Assembly: GCA_015075185.1 (NCBI GenBank)
Contig: JABTUW010000001.1
Coordinates: 1,736,001-1,800,000, forward strand
Length of the DNA stretch: 64,000 bases
Origin: Anaerolineales bacterium
GTDB taxonomy: Bacteria > Chloroflexota > Anaerolineae > 4572-78 > J111
Reading direction: 5' to 3'
A program made the position numbers and the translations under genes. A model generated the notes under the pieces. That model had not been told where the DNA came from and searched no databases. It worked only from the letters and a program-made list of their open reading frames with translations. Positions 1 through 7,882 of this stretch are shown piece by piece; the first letter of the stretch is position 1, and each line of letters opens with the position of its first letter.

Positions 1-1
1 G

Positions 2-1009
2 CTCTGGGCCTTCGCCGGGGGCTGGCTGATGCGCGGGCTGGGCAGCCTGATAAGCCGCTCCCGGACCAGGGGCGACCGGCCCCGGGACACGCGCCACGGG
101 CGGGTGCAGCGCCTGCCCCGGCCCGATGGGTCGGAGCTGCAGGTCGAGTTCTACGGCCCGGAGCACGGCCCGACGATTATCCTGACCCACGGCTGGAGCT
201 TTAACAGCACGGAGTGGTACTACGCCAAGCAGGCCCTGAGCCAGCACTTCCGGCTCATCGTCTGGGATTTGCCGGGACTGGGCCGCTCGACCCGGCCCGG
301 CAATAACGACTACAGCCTAGAAAACCTCGCCCACCACCTCGAAGCCGTGTTGGCCCTGGCCGGCGGCCAGCCGGCCATCCTGCTGGGGCACAGCATCGGC
401 GGCATGATCACCCTGACCTTTGCCCGCCTCTTTCCCGACCTCCTGGCTACCCGTGTGGCCGGGCTGGTCCTGGTCCATACCACTTACACTAACCCCGTCC
501 GCACCATTGACAACGCCGACCTCTACACCGCCCTGGAGCGGCCGGTGCTGGTGCCGTTGTTACACCTGGCTATCTGGCTGTCGCCGCTGGTCTGGCTGCT
601 CAATTGGCTGAGCTATCTCAACGGCATGACCCACGTCTTCACCAAGCAGAACGGCTTTGCCGGGAGCGAAACCTGGGATCAAGTGGAGTTCTTCGCCCGG
701 CTCCAGTCGCAAGCCGCCCCGGATGTTCTGGCCCGCGGGATGTTAGGCATGCTCCACTACGACGCCACCGACGCGCTGCCGCAGATTGACATCCCCACCC
801 TGGTGATACCGGCCGATCACGATCCCATCTGCAGACCAGAGGCCAGCCAGCGCATCCACCAGGATATGCCGGCGGCCCAGCTCGCGCCGCTGGCCCCGGC
901 CAGGCATATGGGCTTTATTGAGCATCATGAGCAGTTTGCTAAAATTGTGGGGGATTTTACCCGCGCCTGCTTCGCTGCGCCCACCCACCAACCCGTGCTG
1001 CCCAGGTAA
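2..1009 (+). CDS. alpha/beta hydrolase, 5'-partial
   Basis: Alpha/beta-hydrolase-fold enzyme, probably an esterase, lipase or epoxide-hydrolase-like protein; the substrate cannot be told. Numbering from the ATG at 29, the oxyanion-hole HGW is at residues 54-56, the nucleophile elbow GHSIGG places Ser122, the acid is probably Asp265 in PADHD, and the catalytic His is His293 in ARHMGF. A hydrophobic stretch around 173-195 lies in the lid region. The frame is open back to the window edge with hydrophobic residues (LWAFAGGWL), so the gene probably starts upstream with a membrane segment and the ATG at 29 is only the first visible Met. The next gene begins about 310 bases downstream, beyond a MITE-like element. 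The family is clear; the true start is not visible. Confidence 0.85.
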   Translation, partial: LWAFAGGWLMRGLGSLISRSRTRGDRPRDTRHGRVQRLPRPDGSELQVEFYGPEHGPTIILTHGWSFNSTEWYYAKQALSQHFRLIVWDLPGLGRSTRPGNNDYSLENLAHHLEAVLALAGGQPAILLGHSIGGMITLTFARLFPDLLATRVAGLVLVHTTYTNPVRTIDNADLYTALERPVLVPLLHLAIWLSPLVWLLNWLSYLNGMTHVFTKQNGFAGSETWDQVEFFARLQSQAAPDVLARGMLGMLHYDATDALPQIDIPTLVIPADHDPICRPEASQRIHQDMPAAQLAPLAPARHMGFIEHHEQFAKIVGDFTRACFAAPTHQPVLPR

Positions 1010-1150
1010 ACAGCAGATAACGTTCATAATAAGGTTAAGAGTAATTGAAGCCCCACTATGGGACGCGGATTAAATGGATCAAACGAATTTAAGACATTTT
1101 TATCCGAAAAATCCGTCGAATCCGAGTCCCATTTCCCACGAGTCTTATTG

Positions 1151-1241
1151 TCAGGACTTACGCAAAACGCATCCTGAATAGGCCGAGCGAAGCGAGTGCC
1201 GTATCGAAGGGCGTGTTTTGCGGCAGTTGCATGAGTCCTGA
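1151..1241. mobile_element. MITE-like inverted-repeat element
   Basis: A 91-bp segment whose ends are inverted repeats. The left end reads tcaggact then acgcaaaacgc. The right end, read on the other strand, starts tcaggact and also contains cgcaaaac. The interior carries gccgagcgaagcgagtgc, itself part-palindromic. There is no coding capacity and no clear target-site duplication. The size and ends fit a miniature transposon-derived element or a mobile hairpin. Confidence 0.6.
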
Positions 1242-1289
1242 TTTTTGTAAACTTGCCCCTGTGCTCACTCTCATATATGATATTAACGT

Positions 1290-1311
1290 GTTGAACGTTC
1301 CAACATTCAAC
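1290..1311. repeat. 22-bp near-perfect palindrome
   Basis: A palindrome starting gttgaacgtt and ending aacattcaac, with only two mismatched pairs. It sits 9 bases upstream of the chosen ATG of the ABC ATPase. It could be an operator or one of the dispersed short-word hairpins seen elsewhere in the window; its word (ttcaac/ttccaac) resembles those at 3789 and 58012. Confidence 0.5.
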
Positions 1312-1320
1312 ATTAACGCC

Positions 1321-2118
1321 ATGCCCAACTCACCCGAAATCATCGTCAATTTTAACGCCATGTCCTTTGTCTACCCCGGCGGAGCGACCATCTTTCAGGA
1401 TTTCTCCTGGCAGGTCAAGCGGGGCGAAACGTGGGCCATCATCGGGCCAAGCGGCTGCGGCAAGAGCACCCTGCTCTATCTCATCGCCGGGCTGCGTAAA
1501 CCCAGCAGCGGCCAGCTGCTGGTAGATAACCAGCCCATCACCCGGCCCCGGCCCCAAACCGGCCTGATTTTGCAGGATTACGGCCTCTTACCCTGGGCCA
1601 CGGTCTGGGATAACGCCGCCCTGGGGCTGGATATTCGCCGCTTTTACGGGCCTGACGGCAAGCACACCCCGCTGGACGAGTCTTTCGGCGATCAGCAGGC
1701 GCGGGTGGATTACTGGCTGGACCGCCTCGGCATTCGCCACGTGGCCCGGCAGTATCCTAACCAGATTTCCGGCGGCCAGCGCCAGCGCACGGCCATCGCC
1801 CGCACCCTCGTCCTCAATCCCGATTTGCTGTTGATGGATGAACCGTTCGGCGCGCTCGACGCCCTGACCCGCGAGGATTTGCAGCGGCTTACCCTGGAAC
1901 TCGGCGCCGAACGCAAGCTGACCACCATCCTCGTTACCCACAACATTGACGAGGCTGTTTTTATGGGCCGGCAGATCATGGTCTTGACCCAGCCGCCGAC
2001 CCACCAGCCGGTCATCGTCGCTAACCCGCAGGCCGGCGCTCCCGGCTACCGCCAGCAGCCGGAGTTTTTTGAACAGTGCAATAAACTGCGGGACATGCTG
2101 GGGGAAACAATTCCATGA
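1321..2118 (+). CDS. ABC transporter ATP-binding protein, nitrate/sulfonate/taurine type
   Basis: Cytoplasmic ATPase of an importer of the SsuB/TauB/NrtD group, which takes up sulfonates, nitrate, taurine or thiamine-precursor-like compounds. It is 265 residues. Walker A GPSGCGKST is at 42-50, the Q-loop Gln in LILQDYG near 85, the signature ISGGQRQR from 149, Walker B LLLMDEP from 169 and the switch His in THNIDEA near 207. A longer frame runs back to 1213, but that start lies inside the MITE-like element, so the ATG at 1321 is preferred; no clear Shine-Dalgarno precedes it. It overlaps the permease gene by 4 bases (ATGA), so the two are co-translated. No binding-protein gene is adjacent, so the substrate is open. 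Confidence 0.9.
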   Translation: MPNSPEIIVNFNAMSFVYPGGATIFQDFSWQVKRGETWAIIGPSGCGKSTLLYLIAGLRKPSSGQLLVDNQPITRPRPQTGLILQDYGLLPWATVWDNAALGLDIRRFYGPDGKHTPLDESFGDQQARVDYWLDRLGIRHVARQYPNQISGGQRQRTAIARTLVLNPDLLLMDEPFGALDALTREDLQRLTLELGAERKLTTILVTHNIDEAVFMGRQIMVLTQPPTHQPVIVANPQAGAPGYRQQPEFFEQCNKLRDMLGETIP

Positions 2119-2852
2119 AATGGCGTGACGCCCTGCTTGGCCTGATAGCTACGATCATTATCTGGCAACTGCTGGCCCTGCTGCTCAATCGCTCGGTCTT
2201 CCCCCCGCCGACGCAGGTGTTGGTCGTGTTCTTCCAAACCATTGGGGGTGAGTTGGGCCGGCACTTTCTGGTCTCGGCCTGGCGGGTGATTGCCGCAGTT
2301 GTTCTATCCGTGGCCCTGGCCGTGCCGGTGGGCCTGGGCCTGGGCCAGACGCCGCTGCTCAACCGGCTGTTTTCGCCGCTTATCTACATTGCCCACCCCA
2401 TTCCCAAAATCGTCTTTCTGCCGATTATTTTGATCCTCTTTGGCGCGGGCGATGCCAGCAAAATCTTTATTATCGGCATCATTCTCTTCTTCCAAATCCT
2501 GGTCGTGGTCCGCGATGAGGCCGCCGAACTGCGCCCGGAGCTGATTATGTCGGTCCGCTCCATCGGCGCGGGGCGGCGGGCGCTGTTCCGTTTTGTCTAC
2601 TTTCCGGCGACCATCCCGGCGGTGCTGACCGCCCTGCGCATCAGCGTCGGCACGGCCATCGCCGTGCTCTTTTTTGCCGAAAGTTTTGCCACAACTTCCG
2701 GCCTCGGCTACTATATTCTGGTTGAAAGTTGGGGCGCGCTGCGCTATGCCCAAATGTACGCCGGCGTGCTGGCCATGAGCCTGTTGGGGCTGATCCTGTA
2801 TTTTGTCATTGACACGCTGGACAAGCGGCTGGCTCCGTGGCGCCAAAATTAG
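2115..2852 (+). CDS. ABC transporter permease, SsuC/TauC type
   Basis: Inner-membrane permease of the binding-protein-dependent importer family (BPD_transp_1), 245 residues with about six hydrophobic segments. The cytoplasmic coupling helix (EAA-loop region) is recognisable around RSIGAGRRALFRFVYF, followed by PATIPAVLTALRIS, as is usual for SsuC/TauC proteins. The start codon overlaps the ATPase stop codon, so this is the second gene of a two-gene operon. A substrate-binding protein should complete the system but is absent on both sides; it may be encoded elsewhere. The next gene is separated by a word-repeat hairpin. Confidence 0.9.
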   Translation: MKWRDALLGLIATIIIWQLLALLLNRSVFPPPTQVLVVFFQTIGGELGRHFLVSAWRVIAAVVLSVALAVPVGLGLGQTPLLNRLFSPLIYIAHPIPKIVFLPIILILFGAGDASKIFIIGIILFFQILVVVRDEAAELRPELIMSVRSIGAGRRALFRFVYFPATIPAVLTALRISVGTAIAVLFFAESFATTSGLGYYILVESWGALRYAQMYAGVLAMSLLGLILYFVIDTLDKRLAPWRQN

Positions 2853-2903
2853 ATTGAGAATTGACAATTGGCAATTGATTATTGACTGTTTGTAATAGTC
2901 AAC
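2852..2903. repeat. intergenic word repeat (attgacaattg)
   Basis: Degenerate tandem and inverted copies of attgacaatt/ggcaattgat, ending in gact-loop-agtc. The same word recurs at 13281-13378. It lies just before the prenyltransferase start. Confidence 0.6.
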
Positions 2904-2914
2904 GGGTAAGGTCA

Positions 2915-3784
2915 ATGAACTCACTCCGTGTTTTCTTTAATATGGTCAGGTTCGAGCACACCATCTTCGCCCTGCCGTTTGCCTATTTGGGCATGCTCAT
3001 GGGCGCGCGGGGCTGGCCGCCGGCCGAGAGCGGCTGGCCGGCCTGGGGCCAGGTTTTCTGGATTACGGTAGCGATGGCCGCTGCCCGGACCGCGGCCATG
3101 AGCTTCAATCGTTACATTGACCGGCAGATGGACGCCCACAACCCGCGCACGGCCATGCGGGACATTCCGACGGGGCGCATCAGCGCCAATACGGTGCTGT
3201 TCTATGCCCTGTTGTCGCTGGCCGCGCTGCTGCTGGCAGCCTGGATGCTTAACCCGCTCTGCTTCATCCTGGCCCTGCCGGCCATGCTTTTTTTGGTCGG
3301 CTACAGCTACACCAAGCGCTTTACCTGGCTGTGCCACTGGATCTTAGGGGCCACCGATGGCCTGGCCGCCGCCGGCGGCTGGATTGCCGTGACCGGCACG
3401 ATTGACCCGCCGGCCTGGACCTTGTGGCTGACCGTTACCGTCTGGATTGCCGGGTTTGATCTTATTTACGCCTGCCAGGATATTGAATTTGACCGGGCTT
3501 ATGGCCTTTACTCGTATCCGGCCCGCTTTGGCGTAGCCGCCGGGCTGCGCATGGCCCAGGCGATGCACCTGCTCACCGTCGTCGCCCTGGCCGCGACCGG
3601 CTTCATGATGGGCCTGGGCTGGCCGTACTGGCTGGGCGTCCTGGCCGTGGCCGGGCTGCTCATTTACGAGCACTCGCTTGTTTCGCCGGCGGACCTGTCC
3701 AAACTCGGCTTTGCCTTCTTTAATGTCAACGGTTATATTGCCGTAACGATCTTTGTGGCAACGCTGCTGGCCGTAGCTCTTTAA
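2915..3784 (+). CDS. UbiA-family prenyltransferase
   Basis: Polytopic membrane enzyme of the UbiA superfamily that transfers a polyprenyl chain to an aromatic acceptor; in bacteria this usually serves quinone synthesis (UbiA, MenA or MqnP). It is 289 residues and very hydrophobic. The first Asp-rich motif is NRYIDRQMDAHN (Asn65, Asp69, Asp73) and the second is DIEFDRAYG; both bind the Mg-diphosphate of the prenyl donor. The ATG at 2915, with gggtaagg just upstream, is preferred to an earlier frame start at 2882 that lies in the word repeat. It has no quinone-pathway neighbours, so the acceptor is not settled; the first motif looks most like hydroxybenzoate/futalosine-type enzymes (inference). 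Confidence 0.88.
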   Translation: MNSLRVFFNMVRFEHTIFALPFAYLGMLMGARGWPPAESGWPAWGQVFWITVAMAAARTAAMSFNRYIDRQMDAHNPRTAMRDIPTGRISANTVLFYALLSLAALLLAAWMLNPLCFILALPAMLFLVGYSYTKRFTWLCHWILGATDGLAAAGGWIAVTGTIDPPAWTLWLTVTVWIAGFDLIYACQDIEFDRAYGLYSYPARFGVAAGLRMAQAMHLLTVVALAATGFMMGLGWPYWLGVLAVAGLLIYEHSLVSPADLSKLGFAFFNVNGYIAVTIFVATLLAVAL

Positions 3785-3788
3785 AAAG

Positions 3789-3850
3789 GGGAGGATGGGA
3801 GGGCTGGAAGATTGGATTTTCTACCAATCTTCCAAATCTCCAACCTTCCA
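3789..3850. repeat. intergenic hairpin of ttccaac/ggaagattgg words
   Basis: A perfect 10-bp stem, ggaagattgg (3806-3815) with ccaatcttcc (3824-3833), flanked on each side by further degenerate copies of the same word. It may act as a terminator for the upstream gene, but no long T-tract follows. Similar words occur at 10786 and 58012. Confidence 0.65.
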
Positions 3851-3861
3851 GGAGATGTTTT

Positions 3862-4413
3862 GTGCTAACATTTGCGAGCACCGCTGAATTAAAAACCTGG
3901 CTGGCGTCAAAAGGCATTGACACCACTCGCTGGGGTATGGATGGAGCCAAGACGGTCGAAAACCTGTGGGCCGAGTTGGTCGAAGGCGAGTCTCAGCTTC
4001 AAGATGATCCACCGCAGCGGCAGGTGCGGATTGTCAATGTGATGATCCGCGCTGGCCAGCGTCTCCTGGTGGAAGGAGAGCAGGAATTTGGCGCAAACCA
4101 GTCGCGCTATCGGGGCCAGCCGCCCGCGGAAAAGCTCAAGCCGGGAGAGAGCCCGGTTGAGGGGGCAATTCGCTGCCTGCAGGAGGAGATGGAGGTTGAC
4201 CCCAACCGGGTTCACGTTCTAGCCTGGACCGAGGAACCGGAGCAGATATTGTTAGACTCCCCTTCCTATCCCGGCCTGACGGCCAGTTACATGCGCTACG
4301 AGGTTGAAGCCACAGTGGCGGGTCTGCCGCGCGGGCCCTTTACGACTACGGAAACTGCTCACGACGACGGCGACCCGGTCAGGAATCATCAGTGGCTGTG
4401 GGCAGATTTGTAA
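3862..4413 (+). CDS. NUDIX-like hydrolase with degenerate box
   Basis: A 183-residue soluble protein. A GTG start at 3862 is chosen because aggag lies 7 bases upstream. The central segment KLKPGESPVEGAIRC followed by LQEEMEV resembles a NUDIX box (Gx5Ex7REUxEExGU), with the helix EE pair kept but the usual Arg-Glu of REU not matching. NUDIX enzymes hydrolyse nucleoside diphosphates linked to another group. The N-terminal 70 residues are helical and unassigned. It lies one base before the flavin-binding protein gene and is probably co-transcribed with it. Family membership is likely, catalytic activity uncertain. Confidence 0.6.
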   Translation: MLTFASTAELKTWLASKGIDTTRWGMDGAKTVENLWAELVEGESQLQDDPPQRQVRIVNVMIRAGQRLLVEGEQEFGANQSRYRGQPPAEKLKPGESPVEGAIRCLQEEMEVDPNRVHVLAWTEEPEQILLDSPSYPGLTASYMRYEVEATVAGLPRGPFTTTETAHDDGDPVRNHQWLWADL

Positions 4414-4414
4414 T

Positions 4415-4897
4415 ATGGACGACGAACTAAGGATTCGGCTCAAACAATTCCTGGCGGCCCACACCACCCTGACCCTGGCTACTTTGGCCGAGGATGGCCG
4501 TCCCCAGGCCGCGCCGCTCTTTTATGCCGAGATGGACGACCTGTCTCTCATCTTCATCTCCGAGCAGCGGGTCCGTCACAGCCGGAATGTGGCCCGTGAC
4601 CGGCGGGTGGCCGCCGCCATTTACGCCGATGGGCAGCAGTGGCAAACGATCCACGGGGTCCAGCTTGAAGGCGTTTGCACGGCTCTTTCCGGTCAAGCGG
4701 CCCAGGCAGCCCAGGCCGTCTACCTGGCTAAATACCCTTTTATTACCGCCGACCTCCTTCTGGCCCGGCTGTTCCAAAAAGTCACCTTTTATAAAATCTC
4801 ACCTACCTGGCTGCGCTTCATAGATAATTCGCGGGGATTTGGGTATAAGGAAGAGTGGGAACACGAAGAAATTGAGGGAACTCAAGAAAACTCATAG
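4415..4897 (+). CDS. pyridoxamine 5'-phosphate oxidase-like FMN-binding protein
   Basis: A 160-residue protein of the split-barrel flavin-binding family (PNPOx-like, YhbP/general stress 26 type). The N-terminal pattern TLTLATLAEDGRPQAAPLFYA followed by a beta-hairpin ending in SLIFIS is typical, and VRHSRNVARDRRVAAAIY matches the usual second block. Such proteins bind FMN or F420 and reduce small molecules. The ATG at 4415 follows the NUDIX-like stop by one base; the longer frame from 4304 lies inside that gene. Substrate unknown. Confidence 0.78.
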   Translation: MDDELRIRLKQFLAAHTTLTLATLAEDGRPQAAPLFYAEMDDLSLIFISEQRVRHSRNVARDRRVAAAIYADGQQWQTIHGVQLEGVCTALSGQAAQAAQAVYLAKYPFITADLLLARLFQKVTFYKISPTWLRFIDNSRGFGYKEEWEHEEIEGTQENS

Positions 4898-4937
4898 GAG
4901 TCGTCACGAGCTAACGCACACCACCGATAATGAAAAT

Positions 4938-4990
4938 GGAGTCCAAAGCTTGCTTTGGTTTATTGGCACGCAAGCGCAAGGTTTGCACTC
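4938..4990. repeat. hairpin of the ggagtccaaagc family
   Basis: Contains ggagtccaaagc at 4938-4949, followed by ccaaagc-tt-gctttgg and, further on, gcactcc. The identical 12-mer ggagtccaaagc starts a hairpin at 40131, so this is a dispersed intergenic repeat. Degenerate copies of a taggagtcgt/ctcctacaag word flank it at 4892 and 5035-5060. Confidence 0.55.
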
Positions 4991-5085
4991 CAGTTTAATT
5001 TCGAAGGAGAACTACCGCCCCTCAGTTTCCACGAGTTCCTACAAGCTCCTACAAGTCCCTTTCTTCCCTCCCCCCACTTTTCCCA

Positions 5086-5113
5086 TTGTTTTGTTAAATA
5101 ACTATGTTATAAT
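5086..5113 (+). promoter_or_regulatory. sigma70-type promoter, leaderless
   Basis: TTGTTT (5086-5091), a 16-base spacer and a consensus TATAAT (5108-5113). The ATG at 5119 begins five bases after the -10 box, so transcription would start at or within a base or two of the start codon; no Shine-Dalgarno could fit. Confidence 0.7.
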
Positions 5114-5118
5114 CAAGT

Positions 5119-5601
5119 ATGCAATGGCTTATTGACGGGCACAACCTCATCGGGCAGATGCCGAATCTGCGGCTGGATGACCCGGATGATGAGGCGAAAT
5201 TATTGGAGCATCTGCGGGCCTTTCGCGTCCGCACCGGCCATTGGGTAACCGTTATTTTTGACGCCGGGCCAGGCTACCGTCCCGCCGAAACCAAAAAAGC
5301 GAGGGGCATCACCGTCCAATTTGCCGCGCCCGGCCAGACGGCCGATCAGATCATCAGCCAGCGCATCAGGCAGGTTAAAAATCCGCAGGAATTAAGGGTG
5401 GTCACGTCAGATCGGGCCGTGCAGCAGGCTGCCCGGCAGGCGCGAGTCCGCGTGCTGACAGCCCAGGAGTTTGCGCAGCAGTTGCTCCAGGCATCGCCCG
5501 CCGCAGGGGAAGATGACCGGGGCAGCCGGGCTGAGGTCAACCTCTCGGCGGATGAAGTTAAAGAATGGCTTAAGCTCTTTAAAAAACAAGGCAAACCATG
5601 A
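5119..5601 (+). CDS. NYN-domain RNase, YacP/Rae1-like
   Basis: A 160-residue protein of the NYN (PIN-like) nuclease group, close in pattern to YacP/Rae1, which cleaves mRNA on the ribosome in Bacillus. The N-terminus LIDGHNLIGQ is the family hallmark, followed by VIFDAGPGYRP and, near the end of the domain, VVTSDRAVQQAARQ and VLTAQEFAQQL. The conserved Asp residues DGHN, FDA and SDR would bind the metal. The C-terminus LSADEVKEWLKLFKK is an amphipathic helix also seen in the family. A strong promoter leaves no room for a leader. It overlaps the following kinase gene by four bases (ATGA), an odd partner for an RNase. Confidence 0.8.
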   Translation: MQWLIDGHNLIGQMPNLRLDDPDDEAKLLEHLRAFRVRTGHWVTVIFDAGPGYRPAETKKARGITVQFAAPGQTADQIISQRIRQVKNPQELRVVTSDRAVQQAARQARVRVLTAQEFAQQLLQASPAAGEDDRGSRAEVNLSADEVKEWLKLFKKQGKP

Positions 5602-6494
5602 TGACCCAATCCACGCCAAACTCACGTTCCAATGACGGCTCAGTTTCAGCCCGTCCAGCTCCCCTGATCGACTTAGCGGCTGCGAGGCAACGCATTACGA
5701 GCCTGGAAGAAGAACTGGCCCAAACCAAACATGAGTTGGCCGAGGCCAGGCGGCAGTTGCGCGAGGCCGATAAACTCAAAAGCGAGTTCATCGCTACGGT
5801 CAGCCACGAGCTGCGGACACCCTTAAACTCTATCATTGGTTTTGCCAAGTTATTGCTCAAGCAAAAAATTGGCCCGCTCAACTCGATCCAACAGACCGAT
5901 ATCTCGGTTATTTACGACAGCGCCCAGCATTTGTTGAGCCTGGTCAATGATATTTTAGATCTATCCAAAATTGAAGCCGGCAAAATTCGGTTGGATCCCA
6001 CCTGGGTGTCGGTCGAAGAGATTATTGTGGGGGTGATGGCCTCAACCATCATTTTGATTGAGGGCAAGCCGATTGAGTTAAGAGACGAGATCGAACCTCA
6101 TTTGCCTAAATTGTTTGTAGACCGGGGCCGGATCAGGCAGGTGGTGATTAATATTCTCTCCAATGCGGCCAAGTTTACCGACGCCGGCAGCATTACCATG
6201 CGGATTGGCAAAATAAGCAAAAACGAGCAGGAATTTATTTGCTTCTCAGTCAAAGATACCGGCATTGGCATTGCCCCCGAAGATATGGACAAGGTTTTTG
6301 AAGCCTTCCGCCAGATTGATAGTTCCGTGGCCCGCCGGGCCGAAGGCACCGGCCTGGGGATGCCGATCAGTTATCGCCTGATCTCGCTGCATGGCGGCGA
6401 ACTTTGGGTAGAGAGCCAGGTCGGGCGTGGCAGCACGTTTTCGTTTACCATTCCGCTGCAGCCGCCGGCTTCGCTTTTACAGCGAAATTCTTAG
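5598..6494 (+). CDS. soluble sensor histidine kinase
   Basis: A 298-residue histidine kinase without membrane segments. An N-terminal coiled coil (about 26-60) leads to a HisKA domain with the phospho-acceptor His70 in SHELRTPLNS. The HATPase domain has the N-box NILSNAAKF, G1 box VKDTGIGIAPED and G2 box GTGLGMPIS. There is no sensor domain, so input must come from partner proteins or through the coiled coil. Its start overlaps the stop of the RNase gene by four bases, and a receiver-kinase gene follows within 25 bases, so the two kinases probably form one phosphorelay. Confidence 0.9.
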   Translation: MMTQSTPNSRSNDGSVSARPAPLIDLAAARQRITSLEEELAQTKHELAEARRQLREADKLKSEFIATVSHELRTPLNSIIGFAKLLLKQKIGPLNSIQQTDISVIYDSAQHLLSLVNDILDLSKIEAGKIRLDPTWVSVEEIIVGVMASTIILIEGKPIELRDEIEPHLPKLFVDRGRIRQVVINILSNAAKFTDAGSITMRIGKISKNEQEFICFSVKDTGIGIAPEDMDKVFEAFRQIDSSVARRAEGTGLGMPISYRLISLHGGELWVESQVGRGSTFSFTIPLQPPASLLQRNS

Positions 6495-6518
6495 CTCACA
6501 TTGACTCCGGTTCAATTA

Positions 6519-7796
6519 ATGAGCAAAACTATCCTCTACGTTGAAGATAATACCGCCAATCGCATGCTGGTGCGCCAGGTTCTGGAGGGCGTCGGCTATC
6601 AGGTGATCGAGGCCACCGACGGCTTAAGCGGTATCAAAACGGCTCAGGAAACCAATCCCGACTTAATTTTGATGGATATTAATATCCCCGGTATGGATGG
6701 CTATGAAGCGGCCACCCGCATCAAAAGCCTGCCGGAGTTGAGTAACATTCCGATCATCGCTCTGACCGCCAAAGTGATGGCCGGTGACCGGGAGCGGGCC
6801 TTGGCGGCCGGCTGCGACGGCTACATTGCCAAGCCGATAGACATTGACGCCTTGCCCAACCAGGTGGCCGAATTTCTGGGTGGGATGCGCGAAAGCATCA
6901 CTGTTGAACAGGAAAGCGCCTATCTGCGCGAATACAACGAGCGCCTGGTGGATCGCCTGGAGAAAAAGGTCCAGGAACTGACCAAAGCTAATGAAGCCTT
7001 ATCCCACACCGACGTGATGAAGTCGCGCTTTATCAACCTGGCCGCCCATGAACTCCGCACGCCGCTGGCCGCCATCCACGGCTATCTCAGCCTGCTCACC
7101 GCCTCGGACAGCCCTGTGATCGCTCACGCCGATGAAAAAACCTTGCAGGTTATCGAAGGGGTCGTTACCGGCGTGGACCGGCTGCGGGGGATTGTTCAGG
7201 ATATGCTGGATGTAACCCGGATCGAGGCGGGCACGCTGCAACTCCGCTATGCCCCGATTGGCCTGTCGTTTATTTTGGATAAGATAAAAAGAGATTTCAA
7301 AAATGTCGTGGCTAAACGCCAGCAAACTATGATCATAGCGGACGCCAGCCACATCCCCACGATGTGGGCCGATGGTGAGCGCGTCACCCAAATTTTGCGG
7401 AACCTGGTCAGCAACGCCGTGAAATATACCCCGGATGGGGGTACCATTGAAATCACGGTGGACATGCTGGGTGGGGTCCAGACCTTTGTGGCAGAGAAAC
7501 CGGTGCAGCAACAATTTGTCAAAATTACGGTAGGTGATACCGGGGTAGGTATTGCTCCTGAAGATCAAGAACGTATTTTTGAAAACTTCTACGAGGTTCG
7601 TGACCTTGAGCGGCATAGCACCAGCAAAACCGAGTTTATGGGCGGCGGCGCGGGCCTGGGTCTGGCGATTGCGCGGGGCGTCGCCGAGGCGCATGGCGGC
7701 TCGTTGTGGGTGGAGAGTGAAGGCCATGATCCTGAACAATGCCCCGGCAGCAAATTTCACCTCATTTTACCGCTGGGCCAACTCACCACAGATTAA
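6519..7796 (+). CDS. response regulator-histidine kinase hybrid
   Basis: A 425-residue hybrid with the receiver first. REC spans about 3-120, with phospho-acceptor Asp53 in LMDINIPGMDG and Lys105 in AKP. A coiled coil (130-165) follows, then HisKA with His177 in AAHELRTPLA and a HATPase domain with NLVSNAVKYT, GDTGVGIAPED and GAGLGLAIA. The protein has no transmembrane segment. The ATG at 6519 is preferred to an in-frame TTG at 6501. The receiver could be phosphorylated by the upstream kinase and so gate this kinase's own activity (inference from domain order and adjacency). It has no DNA-binding output domain. Confidence 0.9.
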   Translation: MSKTILYVEDNTANRMLVRQVLEGVGYQVIEATDGLSGIKTAQETNPDLILMDINIPGMDGYEAATRIKSLPELSNIPIIALTAKVMAGDRERALAAGCDGYIAKPIDIDALPNQVAEFLGGMRESITVEQESAYLREYNERLVDRLEKKVQELTKANEALSHTDVMKSRFINLAAHELRTPLAAIHGYLSLLTASDSPVIAHADEKTLQVIEGVVTGVDRLRGIVQDMLDVTRIEAGTLQLRYAPIGLSFILDKIKRDFKNVVAKRQQTMIIADASHIPTMWADGERVTQILRNLVSNAVKYTPDGGTIEITVDMLGGVQTFVAEKPVQQQFVKITVGDTGVGIAPEDQERIFENFYEVRDLERHSTSKTEFMGGGAGLGLAIARGVAEAHGGSLWVESEGHDPEQCPGSKFHLILPLGQLTTD

Positions 7797-7806
7797 ATCT
7801 ACGCTT

Positions 7807-7835
7807 TTGACAACCCATCTTGATGAATTTATCAT
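7807..7835 (+). promoter_or_regulatory. sigma70-type promoter
   Basis: Consensus TTGACA (7807-7812), 17-base spacer, TATCAT (7830-7835). Predicted start near 7842 gives a leader of about 40 bases before the Pro/Thr-rich protein gene. Confidence 0.7.
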
Positions 7836-7882
7836 GGCGGCATGATTAGCAAACTTGATTTTGCCTTGAAATCAGGCCAATT

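Noticed and set aside
1213..1320. Longer N-terminus for the ABC ATPase
   Set aside because: The upstream start lies in the MITE-like element and the additional residues do not fit the family.
4839..5135. 98-codon open frame between the FMN-binding gene and the RNase
   Set aside because: It spans a hairpin repeat and a promoter, overlaps both neighbours, and its protein has no pattern.
6098..6349. Minus-strand frame inside the first kinase gene
   Set aside because: Shadow of the HATPase coding region; no start signal.
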